Positions 7,833-16,808 are shown, counted from the stretch's first letter. The stretch: DNA of 64,000 nucleotides from Chloroflexota bacterium (GCA_019637815.1 JAHBUZ010000003.1:1-64000); one strand, 5' to 3'. The notes: a model not told the origin generated them from the sequence alone. Program-made: numbers and translations.

Positions 7833-8372
7833 AGGGGACCGTTGCGAAACGCTCGCGCGCTCGGGCGGATGTGCCGAGCACGCGGCAACCAGGTCGTCGC
7901 CTGCCATCGGCGCGCCTGTGCTCGGGCGGATGTGCCGGCGCTGCGACCGGTTCGCTGCCCGTCATCCGCGCTCCCGTGCTGGGTGAGGGCTGCATGGTCC
8001 CGTGCGGGCGGTCGGTTCTTGACATTCCGCCGCACTGGTCGTCGGCTATCCGACTGCGCTGCCAGTTCTGCAGGTCGTCGGGGAGCACCTCACGCTCGCA
8101 TCGTGGTCAGCGACGTGCCATTTCGACGGCCAGTGTGTCGGTATGGCGGATCCGGCCAGATGTCGTCCGGATACGCATCGACCAGTGCGTCGAACTGGCA
8201 GGATCGGCGCGACCAGCGGCTGAGGGCGTCGTCGTGATGAACGGCCGAGGGGCCACCGCGATCGGCGGCTGAGGGCGGATCCAGGGGATCATCGTGATCG
8301 GCGGCCGCCACGCTCGAATGCCCGGGACGACGTGGCCGCACGTTGGTGTGCCAGAGGGCGCATCATCACCTC
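7833..8372. other. Gene-free stretch with repeats
   Basis: 540 bases between uvrC and the SecD-head lipoprotein gene without a convincing gene: the open frames are arginine/serine-rich shadows with no start signals. It holds an 18-bp direct repeat (GCTCGGGCGGATGTGCCG at 7859-7876 and 7920-7937) and the imperfect palindrome described separately. A TTGACA at 8019-8024 has no good -10 partner. Confidence 0.6.
8032..8201. repeat. Imperfect palindrome of about 160 bp
   Basis: GCACTGGTCG (8032-8041) pairs exactly with CGACCAGTGC (8179-8188), and just inside, TATCCG (8047-8052) pairs with CGGATA (8168-8173). A further exact 10-base pair, CTGCCAGTTC (8059-8068) with GAACTGGCAG (8192-8201), crosses the first. 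This could be a structured RNA or the remains of a small non-autonomous mobile element. Confidence 0.4.
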
Positions 8373-9191
8373 ATGCGAAGGATCCGGGGTGGCGTGGCGG
8401 TCCTGCTCGGCGCGCTGCTCGTGGCGGGTTGCTGGCCCATCGGCTGGACGTCGGTCGGGCCGGTGGGGCCGGCTGTCACCGAGCCGCCGTCCTCGTCGGC
8501 GACGCCCGTCCCCAGCGATGCCTGGGGCACGCACGAGATCGTCATCATCCAGCTGACGCCGTCCGGTGGCGCCGCGCTCACCGAGGAGCAGCACGTTGCC
8601 GCCGAACGGGTGGTGCGTGACCGGCTCGCCGCGCTGGGCGTGCCGGGTGTCAGCGTCCGCGCGATCCCCGATGGTCGCCTGCGCATCGATGTCGCGGACC
8701 CCGAATGGGCGGACACCGTCCGGCGACTGGCGACCACGCCCGGCGAGCTGTCGTTCGTGGCGGTCCCGCCCGGATACAGCAACGACGTCCGGCAGGGTGA
8801 GCCGCTCCCCGCGGACATGCCCGTGGAGGTCATCGTGGTGCCTGGACAGATCCTGGAGGCAGCTCCGGGCACCAACGAGTTCGGCATGCTCGCTGTCGAT
8901 CTCCAGCTCGATGACGTGGGTGCCGCAGCGTTCGATGCGTGGGCGGCAGACCACGTGGGTCAGCAGCTGGCGATGGTGCTCGACGGTATCGTGCTGTCGG
9001 CGCCGGTCAGCAATGCCATGCGATACGGAGGCCAGGCCCAGATCACCGGGGACCTGGATGCCCAGGCGATGGAAGAGCTCGCCGCCATCCTTGCGGGCGG
9101 CATCCTGCCGGTCCCCGCCGAGGTGCTGTGGCTGTGTCCCGCGGACGACCCGGCCCCGGTCTGCCCGAGCCCGATGCCCTCGGCGGACTGA
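8373..9191 (+). CDS. Lipoprotein resembling the SecD periplasmic head (P1) domain
   Basis: 272 residues from the ATG at 8373 (a frame 10 codons longer is open). Residues 1-20 are a lipoprotein signal with lipobox LLVAGC, so Cys20 would be lipidated. A proline/serine linker leads to a domain that aligns along its whole length with the P1 region of the SecD encoded 88 bases downstream: shared features include GTNEFG, LAV-L-L, a matching VLDG, SAPVSNA, RYGG and QITG. All SecD transmembrane segments are absent. It may be an auxiliary chaperone-like partner of SecDF or act on secreted chains at the outer membrane face. That role is inference; the paralogy is visible directly. Confidence 0.75.
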   Translation: MRRIRGGVAVLLGALLVAGCWPIGWTSVGPVGPAVTEPPSSSATPVPSDAWGTHEIVIIQLTPSGGAALTEEQHVAAERVVRDRLAALGVPGVSVRAIPDGRLRIDVADPEWADTVRRLATTPGELSFVAVPPGYSNDVRQGEPLPADMPVEVIVVPGQILEAAPGTNEFGMLAVDLQLDDVGAAAFDAWAADHVGQQLAMVLDGIVLSAPVSNAMRYGGQAQITGDLDAQAMEELAAILAGGILPVPAEVLWLCPADDPAPVCPSPMPSAD

Positions 9192-9265
9192 TCCTCCGAC
9201 GCTCGTCCACCGCCACCGACACGCCACCTGACCGCGACCGACCGCGGGCCGGGCCCGCTTTCTGC

Positions 9266-9271
9266 TAGAGT
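9266..9271 (+). promoter_or_regulatory. -10 box (TAGAGT) of secD
   Basis: TAGAGT ends 8 bases before the secD ATG, implying a leaderless secDF transcript separate from the lipoprotein gene. Confidence 0.45.
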
Positions 9272-9279
9272 CCCGCCCG

Positions 9280-10635
9280 ATGCGCTGGGTCCTTCCCCTC
9301 CTGATCATCTCCGTGTTCGCCGCTGCCCTGGTGGCGTCGGCGATGCCGAATCCCAACCCGCGGGCCATCCCGCCGGGCTGCCCCTCGTTCTGCCCGAACC
9401 TGGGCCTGGACCTCGTGGGCGGGTTGCGTGGCGAGTACCGCCTCGTGGCCACCGATGACCAGCCCATCACCCGGGAGATCCTCGAGCAGACCCGGACGAT
9501 CATCGAGAACCGCGTCAACGCGACGGGTGTCGCCGAGCCGAACGTCCTGACCGCGGGCAGCGACCGCATCACCATCGAGCTGCCGGGTGCCGCGGATGCC
9601 GAGGAGATCCGGCGGCTCGTGGGCACCACCGGCCGGCTGGACTTCATCCCGGTGCCAGCACAGTTCGCGGGTTCCGTGAGCCAGGGTTCCCGGCTGCCCG
9701 TGGGCATGCCGGACACGCCGCTCTTCAGCGGCAGCGAGATCGCGAGCGCGACCGCGGGGACCAACGAGTTCGGACAGCTGGCCGTCAACCTGGAGCTCAA
9801 GGAGACCGGTGCCCGCCTGTTCGACGAGTGGGCGGCGCAGAACGTCAACCGGCAGTTCGCCATCGTGCTCGACGGCGTCGTCATCTCGGCGCCCGTCTCG
9901 AATGCCTCACGTTACGGCGGTCGTGCGCAGATCACCGGCAACTTCACGCCCGATTCCATGAACGAGCTCGTGACCGTGCTCAGGTTCGGCTCGCTGCCCC
10001 TGGAGATCGAGGAGGTGGGCTTCAGCAGCCTGTCCGCGACCCTGGGCCTCGGCTTCCTCGCCCAGACCGTGCTCGCGGGCTTCGTCGCCATCGCCTTCGT
10101 GTTCGCGTTCATGCTCATCATGTACCGGCTGCCGGGCGTCATCGCGTGCATCGCGCTGCTGTCCTACGCGATCCTCAACTACGCCCTGTTCCGGACCATC
10201 CCGGTGACCCTCACGCTCGCGGGCATCGCAGGCTTCGTGCTCGCGGTGGGCATGGCGGTGGACGCGAACATCCTCATCTTCGAACGGACGAAAGAGGAGC
10301 TGCGCGCCGGCAAGCCGCTGAACGCCGCCATCGAGGCGGGCTTCAATCGCGCCTGGAGCTCCATCTTCGACGCCAACGTGTCCTCGCTCATGACCGCGTT
10401 CATCCTGTGGTACTTCGGCAGCTCCGTGGTCCGCGGCTTCGCGCTCGTGCTCATCATCGGCATCGCGACCTCCATGTTCACGGCCATCACGCTCAGCCGG
10501 ATGATGCTCCGCTGGGTGGTCAAGCAGCCGTGGGCCCGCAAGGCGTCGTTCTACGGCGTCAAGGAGGAGGAGTTCCTGCTCGCGACGCCACGCTCGCGGC
10601 GCCAGCGGGACGTCGAGGAGGCCAGCGGTGCTTGA
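9280..10635 (+). CDS. secD: Protein translocase subunit SecD
   Basis: 451 residues. The first membrane helix is at residues 3-22, followed by LGLDLVGGLRGEY (the D1 motif, about 46-58) and a periplasmic P1 region with GTNEFG and SAPVSNASRYGG. Five more membrane helices start near residue 250. VGMAVDANILIFERTKEELR (near 322) is the D5 motif that carries the proton-conducting Asp. SecD and SecF use the proton motive force to pull translocated chains out of SecYEG. Start chosen 8 bases after a TAGAGT box. The stop overlaps the secF start by 8 bases. Confidence 0.97.
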   Translation: MRWVLPLLIISVFAAALVASAMPNPNPRAIPPGCPSFCPNLGLDLVGGLRGEYRLVATDDQPITREILEQTRTIIENRVNATGVAEPNVLTAGSDRITIELPGAADAEEIRRLVGTTGRLDFIPVPAQFAGSVSQGSRLPVGMPDTPLFSGSEIASATAGTNEFGQLAVNLELKETGARLFDEWAAQNVNRQFAIVLDGVVISAPVSNASRYGGRAQITGNFTPDSMNELVTVLRFGSLPLEIEEVGFSSLSATLGLGFLAQTVLAGFVAIAFVFAFMLIMYRLPGVIACIALLSYAILNYALFRTIPVTLTLAGIAGFVLAVGMAVDANILIFERTKEELRAGKPLNAAIEAGFNRAWSSIFDANVSSLMTAFILWYFGSSVVRGFALVLIIGIATSMFTAITLSRMMLRWVVKQPWARKASFYGVKEEEFLLATPRSRRQRDVEEASGA

Positions 10636-11764
10636 CATCCTCGGCCAGCGACGCTGGTACTACGCCATCAGCCTCATCGTGGTCATCCCGGGGCTGTTGT
10701 TCACGATCCTCACCCTGGTGCCCAACGGGAACCTCGGGCTTCGCTTCTCCATCGCCTATACCGGTGGCACGGAGTGGACCGTCCACTTCGCGAACGGCGC
10801 ACCGCCACCCCACGATGTCGTGGAGGTCCTGGACGGGATCGGCATGTCCGGATCGGAGGCGGTCACGGTCACACGGGCCGGCCGCGAGTACACCCTCATC
10901 CGGACCTCCGCGCTCGCGCTCGGCACGGGAAGCGGCACCGATGCAGCGCCCGGCGCGTCCCCCGCGCCCGGTGCGTCACCGACCGGATCCGCGACACCGA
11001 CCGTCGCGCCCACACCGGCCGCGTCGGCGACACCGGGGGCCGCGGCATCTCCGGATGCCTCCGGCACCCCCACGGCCTCCGGTACGTCGTCCATCACCGC
11101 CACCGGCAAGCTCGCCGAGGCCAAGACCGCGCTCGAGGCCGAGTTCGGCCCCATCGATGAGGAGCTGGAGCTCCAGACCGTCGGACCCGTGGTCAGCGCG
11201 GAGCTCGTCCAGCAGACGTTCCTGCTCATCCTCATGGGCGCCGTCGGCATCATGGTCTGGATCACGTATCGCTTCCGCGACTTCCGGATGGGCGCCGTGG
11301 CGCTCCTGACGCTGCTCCATGACGTGCTGGCGGTGGTCGGCGTGTTCGCCATCCTGGGCACGTTCGTGGGCATGGAGGTGGACGGACTGTTCGTGACCGC
11401 GTTGCTCACGGTCATCGGCTTCAGCGTGCACGACACCATCGTGGTCTTCGACCGCATCCGCGAGAACCGGCTGCGTCATGCCGGCGAGCCCATCGAGGCC
11501 ATCGCGAACCACAGCGTGCTCCAGACCGCGGGTCGGTCCATCAACAACTCGCTGACCATCATGTTCGCGCTGATGGCGCTGTTCCTGTTCGGCGGCGAGA
11601 CGATCCGGCCGTTCGTGCTGGCGCTGCTCATCGGCATCATCACGGGCACCTATTCCTCGATCTTCACGGCTGCGCCGCTGTTCGTGGACTGGCACCTGTG
11701 GGACGATCGCCGACGTGCCCGTGAGCTCGCGAGCCAGCGATCCGCCCAGACGCGGCCCGCCTGA
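10628..11764 (+). CDS. secF: Protein translocase subunit SecF
   Basis: 378 residues from a GTG at 10628 inside the end of secD. A first membrane helix (about 12-33) leads to the conserved TGGTEW motif. Residues about 98-155 are an unusual low-complexity Ala/Pro/Thr/Ser/Gly stretch (repeats like APGASP and TPTASGTS) inserted in the periplasmic region before the last P1 helix. Five further helices follow, with GFSVHDTIVVFDRIREN (near 261) as the F4/F5 signature and NNSLTIMFALMALFLFGG. Partner of SecD in late protein export. Family certain; the linker insertion is odd. Confidence 0.97.
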   Translation: MLDILGQRRWYYAISLIVVIPGLLFTILTLVPNGNLGLRFSIAYTGGTEWTVHFANGAPPPHDVVEVLDGIGMSGSEAVTVTRAGREYTLIRTSALALGTGSGTDAAPGASPAPGASPTGSATPTVAPTPAASATPGAAASPDASGTPTASGTSSITATGKLAEAKTALEAEFGPIDEELELQTVGPVVSAELVQQTFLLILMGAVGIMVWITYRFRDFRMGAVALLTLLHDVLAVVGVFAILGTFVGMEVDGLFVTALLTVIGFSVHDTIVVFDRIRENRLRHAGEPIEAIANHSVLQTAGRSINNSLTIMFALMALFLFGGETIRPFVLALLIGIITGTYSSIFTAAPLFVDWHLWDDRRRARELASQRSAQTRPA

Positions 11765-11826
11765 CCGCGATCCGGTCGACAAGTCCCGCGTAAGGACGGC
11801 ATACGGCGCGATGCAGGACCGGGACC

Positions 11827-11832
11827 TAGCAT
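11827..11832 (+). promoter_or_regulatory. -10 box (TAGCAT) of recJ
   Basis: TAGCAT ends 8 bases before the ATG at 11841. This supports that start rather than the longer frame from 11715 and implies a leaderless mRNA. Confidence 0.45.
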
Positions 11833-11840
11833 CGGCCCCG

Positions 11841-13613
11841 ATGACCAGTCCGCTCGTGCCCGCCTTCGCCTGGACCGTGCCGGTCGCCCATCCCGTCACG
11901 GACGCGACCATCGCGGACGCCCGACGACGCGGCCTCTCGGCGCGTCTCATCCGCGTCCTGTCGCGGCGCGGGATGGTGGACCCGGTCAGCCTCGCGGCAC
12001 GCTTCGATGCGCCGGACACGGCGCTCCACGACCCGTGGCTGCTGCCGGATGCGGATCGGGCGGTGGCACGCATCCGCCGCGCGATCGAGCAGCGCGAGCG
12101 GGTGCTGGTCCTCGGTGACTTCGATGCCGACGGGCTGACGGGCCTCGCGGTGCTGGTGCTCGCCCTGCGCCACCTGGGCCTGGACACCGAGCCATACGTG
12201 CCCGACCGGTCGGACGAGGGACACGGCCTCTCGATGGGTGCCATCGAGACCGCCGCCGCCGAGGGCCGGACGCTCATCCTCACCGCGGACACCGGGTCCA
12301 CGAGCCACGCGGAGATCGCCGCGGCATCCACGCGGGGCATCGAGGTCATCGTCACCGATCACCATCAGCTGCACGGCGGTCTGCCGGATGCGGTCGCGGT
12401 GGTCAACCCGCAGCGCGCCGACTCGCGATATCCGGATCGCCGTCTATCCGGCTCGGGAGTGGCGTTCAAGGTCGCGCAGCTGCTCCTGGCGGACCGACCG
12501 GGTGGCCCGGAGCTCGCGCTCACGTTCGCGGACCTCGCGGCCATCGGTTCCATCGCGGACGTGGTGCCCATGGACGGCGAGAACCGGGCGATCGCCCGGC
12601 TGGGGCTCACGCGGCTGGCGAGCGGGACACGGCCCGGGCTCGCGGCACTCCTGACCTCGGCGGGTGTGGCGCCGGAGCGTGTCAGCCCGGAGACGGTGTC
12701 CTTCGCGCTCGCGCCACGCATCAACGCCCTTGGTCGTGTCGGTCACGCGCTCGATGCGGCACGGCTCCTGCTGGCCGACGATACCGCGGAGATCGAGCGG
12801 CTCGTGACGGTCATCGAGGCGGCCAACCTGGAGCGACGCGCGCTCATGAACGCGGCGCTCGAGGAGGCGCGTGCCGCGCTCGGCCCCGATGACGGCGCGC
12901 CCGTGCTCGTCGTCGCCGGCCCGTGGGCACCGGGCGTCGTGGGGCTCGTCGCGGGACGGCTCGCGGATCGTATGGGTCGTCCCGCGGTGGTGTTCTCGAC
13001 GCTCGTGGATCCGTGGCGTGGCTCCGCGCGCAGCGCGGCGGGGTTCGACCTCGCGGCGGCGTTCAGCGCGAATGCCGAGCTGTTCGAGCGGTTCGGGGGG
13101 CACGCGGCGGCCGCGGGCTGCCACCTGCGCGCCGAGCGCATCGACGCGTTCCGGGTCGCCATGACGCGTGCCGTGACGGAGGCACGACCGGAGGGTCCGG
13201 CACGCCCGACGCTCGCCCTGGACCTCGCCGTCAGCGCAGGATCCGTGGATCACGTACTCTTGGCCGAGCTTCGACCGCTGGACGGTGCCGGTGACGAGCC
13301 GCCGCTCCTGGGTATCACCGGGTTGACCGTCACGCGCGTTCGGGCCGCGACGGGTGGTCACACCCAGCTGACGCTGCGCAGGGGGATGGACGTGCTGGAC
13401 GGCATCTGCTTCGGCCGCACCGATCTCGTGGACATGGTCCACGAGGGTGACGCCGTCGATGTCGCGGGTCGTCTCCGGAGTCGACGCTTCCAGGGCCTCG
13501 AGACGCTCCAGATCGAGGTGGAGGACGTGGCGCCCGCCGGACATCTGCGCGCCATCTGGCGCGAGCGCGACGCAGCGCCCGTGACGATCTCGACACCGGT
13601 GGCCGTGGCATGA
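11841..13613 (+). CDS. recJ: Single-stranded-DNA-specific 5'-3' exonuclease RecJ
   Basis: 590 residues. The DHH phosphoesterase core has GDFDADG (residues 93-99, motif I), LTADTGSTSH (motif II position), TDHHQL (172-177, the DHH motif with metal-binding Asp/His) and NALGRVGHALDAARLLL. The DHHA1 domain has FGGHAAAAGCHL (near 417-428). A C-terminal OB-like domain follows. RecJ degrades single strands in mismatch repair, RecFOR recombination and base excision repair. Motif II reads TADTG instead of the usual TVDNG, a conservative variant. The stop overlaps the next start by four bases (ATGA at 13610). Confidence 0.95.
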   Translation: MTSPLVPAFAWTVPVAHPVTDATIADARRRGLSARLIRVLSRRGMVDPVSLAARFDAPDTALHDPWLLPDADRAVARIRRAIEQRERVLVLGDFDADGLTGLAVLVLALRHLGLDTEPYVPDRSDEGHGLSMGAIETAAAEGRTLILTADTGSTSHAEIAAASTRGIEVIVTDHHQLHGGLPDAVAVVNPQRADSRYPDRRLSGSGVAFKVAQLLLADRPGGPELALTFADLAAIGSIADVVPMDGENRAIARLGLTRLASGTRPGLAALLTSAGVAPERVSPETVSFALAPRINALGRVGHALDAARLLLADDTAEIERLVTVIEAANLERRALMNAALEEARAALGPDDGAPVLVVAGPWAPGVVGLVAGRLADRMGRPAVVFSTLVDPWRGSARSAAGFDLAAAFSANAELFERFGGHAAAAGCHLRAERIDAFRVAMTRAVTEARPEGPARPTLALDLAVSAGSVDHVLLAELRPLDGAGDEPPLLGITGLTVTRVRAATGGHTQLTLRRGMDVLDGICFGRTDLVDMVHEGDAVDVAGRLRSRRFQGLETLQIEVEDVAPAGHLRAIWRERDAAPVTISTPVAVA

Positions 13614-15550
13614 CGTCGCCGCGCGATCCGCTCGACGCTCGCGGGGTGCCGCAGCCACGCTCGTCCTGGTCCTCGCCACCGGATCCCGCCGCTGGTGGCT
13701 GGCCCGCGTCCGGCGCCGACCCGTGGCAGGGCGACAGCGCCACGACCGGCTGGGCGACGCCCGTGTCGCCACCGCCGGGGAGCGGTGGAGGCTGGAGTGC
13801 GCCCGCAGACCCCGGCACGAACGCCTGGGCGACGCCGCCCGCCGATCCCGGCACGAACGCCTGGGCGCCACGTGGCGGTCCGGACCCCGGCACCGGCTCG
13901 AACACGTGGGCAGCCCGACCAGGCGACCCCGGCACGAACGCCTGGGCGCCGCGTGGCGGTCCGGACCCCGGCACCGGCTCGAACACCTGGGCCCAGCCAC
14001 CCGCCGATCCCGGCACCGGCGGCTGGCCCGCGCCACCGACCCAGCCCGCCGGCACGGCCTGGTCCACGCCGTCCCAGCAGCCCGGCGGCTGGCCGATGCC
14101 ACCGACCGGCGGCACGGTCGACCCGGGCTGGCAGGCCACCGGCTCCAGCAGCTGGCAGTCACCCAGCGCCGCCCCGCACGGCTCGCCCGTCGCACCCGGT
14201 GGCGCGCCGCCTCGCCGCGGTCGGGGTGATCGCCGTCCCTCGCCACCACTGCTTGCCCCGTTCGTGGCGCTGCTGGGACTCATGGTCGCCGCGGGCGGGA
14301 CCGTGTTCGCCGCCCAGAGCTTCGGTCTCGTGGGGGGTGCGGCGGCCGGCCCCACGGCGACCGCGGATGTGACGGCGCCCCCGTTCGAGACCGACGACCC
14401 GTTCGCCACGGACGACCCCTCCGCGACCGCGGGGCCGCCCGCGACCCCCACGCCCGCTCCGACGGCGTTCGTGACCCCGCCACCCAACGAGCAGGCGGCC
14501 ATCACGGGCACGCTCCTGTACACGCGTGGCGGCCAGATCTGGGCCGTCAGCGGCACCCAGTCGAACCGCATCACGGGGAGCGGCACGGACTACATGCCGG
14601 TCTGGTCCCCGGACGGACGCCGGATCTACTTCGTCCAGCGGACGCTCCAGCGCGGCAAGACCGCGCCCTGGGGCAAGGGGACGTCACGGGCCGACACCGT
14701 CACGCACCTCGCGACCGATGTGATGGCCATCCGGGCGGACGGCAGCGACCGGACCCGCTTGCTGCAATCGATGCAGCGGACCGGCCAGGGCCAGTGGTCG
14801 ACGGTGGCCATCCAGCCGGACATCGCCCCCTCGGGGGACACCTTCGTGCTCGCGAGCGACTTCGGCTACGTGCCGTTCGCTGACTACGACTACGGGCCAG
14901 TCGTGCTCGCGACCATGACCTCGCGCGGCAGGAACCTCAAGACGCTGGGCATCGAGTCCGCGAAGGGCGCGGGCGGCAAGGACCTCGGTCACAACGACCC
15001 TGACTGGAGCCCGGACGGCCGGTTCGTGGCGTTCACGTACAACAACCGCGCGGGCGGCCAGGGTGCCGGCGTGCCCCGCATCGGGATCGTGCGGGCGCCG
15101 TTCCGGAACAAGAGCCCCAACCTGTCACCGCGCAACCGCGGCTATGCGAACCCCGATTGGTCACCGGACGGCAAGTACCTCGCCGTGGAGCGGGTGACCA
15201 CGGACCGGCGGGACATCGTGATCCTCGATCCGAGCAACTGGGAGGAGGTCGGCCGGCTGACCACGGATGGTCGGAGCTTCGCCCCTGTGTGGTCGCCCAA
15301 TGGCGACCAGATCGCGTATCTCCACGCGAACGGCACCAAGATCGACGTGCGGGTGATGACCCTCGAGCAGGGTGCGACCGGTCCCACGCTCCGCCTCGAC
15401 CAGGCGGTCACGGTGGACGGCGGCGTGGACCCGGACTCGCCACCGGCCTGGTTCATCCCGCAGGACCAGCGCACGAACCTGCCGACGCTCGTCCCGGAGG
15501 ATCCGGACGCGACCGAGCCGGCCGCGGACGAGGCCACGCCCGAGCCGTGA
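13610..15550 (+). CDS. Membrane-anchored PD40 (TolB-like) beta-propeller protein with Pro/Gly/Trp-rich N-terminus
   Basis: 646 residues. Residues 1-200 are a low-complexity cytoplasmic region with repeats built on DPGTNAWA and DPGTGSNTWA, two copies of which are almost identical at DNA level (about 13848-13910 and 13928-13990, period 80). One membrane helix lies at about 209-231, followed by an Asp/Thr/Pro linker. The outer domain (about 300-610) has PD40 propeller blades: MPVWSPDGRRIYFV, DPDWSPDGRFVAF, NPDWSPDGKYLAV and APVWSPNGDQIAYL. Topology is N-inside, propeller outside. It is coupled by overlaps to recJ (ATGA) and pyrF (GTGA). Binding or scaffolding at the cell surface is likely, with the partner unknown. 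Confidence 0.85.
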   Translation: MTSPRDPLDARGVPQPRSSWSSPPDPAAGGWPASGADPWQGDSATTGWATPVSPPPGSGGGWSAPADPGTNAWATPPADPGTNAWAPRGGPDPGTGSNTWAARPGDPGTNAWAPRGGPDPGTGSNTWAQPPADPGTGGWPAPPTQPAGTAWSTPSQQPGGWPMPPTGGTVDPGWQATGSSSWQSPSAAPHGSPVAPGGAPPRRGRGDRRPSPPLLAPFVALLGLMVAAGGTVFAAQSFGLVGGAAAGPTATADVTAPPFETDDPFATDDPSATAGPPATPTPAPTAFVTPPPNEQAAITGTLLYTRGGQIWAVSGTQSNRITGSGTDYMPVWSPDGRRIYFVQRTLQRGKTAPWGKGTSRADTVTHLATDVMAIRADGSDRTRLLQSMQRTGQGQWSTVAIQPDIAPSGDTFVLASDFGYVPFADYDYGPVVLATMTSRGRNLKTLGIESAKGAGGKDLGHNDPDWSPDGRFVAFTYNNRAGGQGAGVPRIGIVRAPFRNKSPNLSPRNRGYANPDWSPDGKYLAVERVTTDRRDIVILDPSNWEEVGRLTTDGRSFAPVWSPNGDQIAYLHANGTKIDVRVMTLEQGATGPTLRLDQAVTVDGGVDPDSPPAWFIPQDQRTNLPTLVPEDPDATEPAADEATPEP

Positions 15551-16446
15551 TCACGGCGCCGCACGCGTCCGCAGCGTCCCTTCGGCCGGGTGGCTACCTG
15601 GATCGGCTTGCAGCGCGCATCGGCGTCACCGGCACGGTGCTGTGCCTGGGCATCGACCCCGACCCGGAGATGCTGCCGGACGGGTTCACCCGGGACGCGG
15701 CCGGTGTCGGGCGCTTCGCGCGGCTCGTCCTGGAGGCCGCCGGACCCCACGCGGCCGCGGTCAAGGTGAACGTCGCGTTCCTCGAGCGGTGGGGGAGCGC
15801 CGGGGTCGCGGAGCTGGAGGCCATCCGGGCCGCGACACCAGGCGACCTGCCGTTCATCGCGGATGCCAAGCGGGGTGATATCGGCTCCACGGCCGTCCAG
15901 TACGCGCGTGCCCTGTTCGACACGCTCGGCGCGGACGCGGTGACGCTCAGCCCGTATCTCGGCGCGGACACCCTCGCGCCGTTCCTCGAGCGGGACGACC
16001 GGTTCTGCTACGTGCTGTGCCGGACGTCCAACCCGGGAGCCGCGGAGCTCCAGGGTCTCGAGGTCGCGGCGGACCCGTCCATCGGCGCACCCGCCGAGCC
16101 CCTCGCATCCCGCGTCGCACGACGCGCCCCTCGCTGGGCGACGCACCCCGGCACGCTCGGGCTCGTCGTGGGTGCCACCGCCCCCGAGGAGCTGCGTGAC
16201 ATCCGGGCCATCGCGCCGGACGTGCCGTTCCTGGTGCCCGGTATGGGCGCCCAGGGCGGCGACCAGGAGGCGGTGCTGCGCCACGGCCCGGCCACCGCGG
16301 GACCCGTCGCCACGACCGCCGGCGGAGGGCTGCTGGTCAACGTCTCGCGGGGCATCGCAGGTGCCGCGCAGGGGGCCGCGGATCCCGCCGTAGCGCTGGA
16401 TGCGGCGGCCCGGCAGTGGTCGACGCGTCTCGGAGTGCTAGGATGA
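15547..16446 (+). CDS. pyrF: Orotidine 5'-phosphate decarboxylase, type 2
   Basis: 299 residues from a GTG at 15547 that overlaps the previous stop (GTGA). The core motif FIADAKRGDIGST (residues about 104-116) holds the catalytic Asp-Lys-Asp set. LGIDPDPEML near the N-terminus and the C-terminal phosphate loop (LLVNVSRGI) are those of the larger type 2 enzymes found in actinobacteria and relatives. It makes UMP from OMP, the last step of pyrimidine synthesis. No other pyr gene is present. The much longer open frame from 15157 is antisense-like before this point. Confidence 0.94.
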   Translation: MITAPHASAASLRPGGYLDRLAARIGVTGTVLCLGIDPDPEMLPDGFTRDAAGVGRFARLVLEAAGPHAAAVKVNVAFLERWGSAGVAELEAIRAATPGDLPFIADAKRGDIGSTAVQYARALFDTLGADAVTLSPYLGADTLAPFLERDDRFCYVLCRTSNPGAAELQGLEVAADPSIGAPAEPLASRVARRAPRWATHPGTLGLVVGATAPEELRDIRAIAPDVPFLVPGMGAQGGDQEAVLRHGPATAGPVATTAGGGLLVNVSRGIAGAAQGAADPAVALDAAARQWSTRLGVLG

Positions 16447-16490
16447 CCCTCGTCGTCCGGTAAGGGACCAGGACCGAAGCGGAGAAGGAC

Positions 16491-16808
16491 ATGGGACTCC
16501 CGAACATCGGACCGCTCGAGCTGATCATCATCCTCGTGATCGCGCTGCTCATCCTTGGACCCGGCAAGCTGCCGGAGGTGGGTGCCGCGTTCGGCAAGAC
16601 CATCCGTGAGTTCAAGAAGGCGTCGACGGACATCCAGGAGGCCACGAACGTGACACCGGCGACGGCGCCAGCCGCCCCGGTCGCCGCAGCGCCCGCGGCC
16701 GTGCCGCCCGCGCCCAACACGCTCAGCCAGGCCGTGGCACCCAACACGCTGTCCGAGGAGGACGCGCCCAAGGGCACGCCCACGGATGCCGTCGAGGAGC
16801 GTGCCTGA
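16491..16808 (+). CDS. tatA: Sec-independent translocase subunit TatA
   Basis: 105 residues: short N-terminus, membrane helix at about 7-22 (LELIIILVIALLILGP), the hinge GPGKLPEVG, then the amphipathic helix GAAFGKTIREFKKAS. A disordered Ala/Pro tail with a repeated PNTLS motif follows. TatA oligomers form the pore-like element for folded twin-arginine substrates. A GGAG-type ribosome site (cggagaagg) precedes the ATG. It lies 72 bases upstream of tatC. Whether it serves as TatA or as a TatA/B dual component cannot be told; no separate tatB is in the window. Confidence 0.95.
   Translation: MGLPNIGPLELIIILVIALLILGPGKLPEVGAAFGKTIREFKKASTDIQEATNVTPATAPAAPVAAAPAAVPPAPNTLSQAVAPNTLSEEDAPKGTPTDAVEERA

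Noticed and set aside
8090-8341. 83-residue minus-strand frame in the gap after uvrC
   Set aside because: Composition is His/Asp/Pro/Arg-rich as in shadow frames and it spans the palindrome; no start signal.
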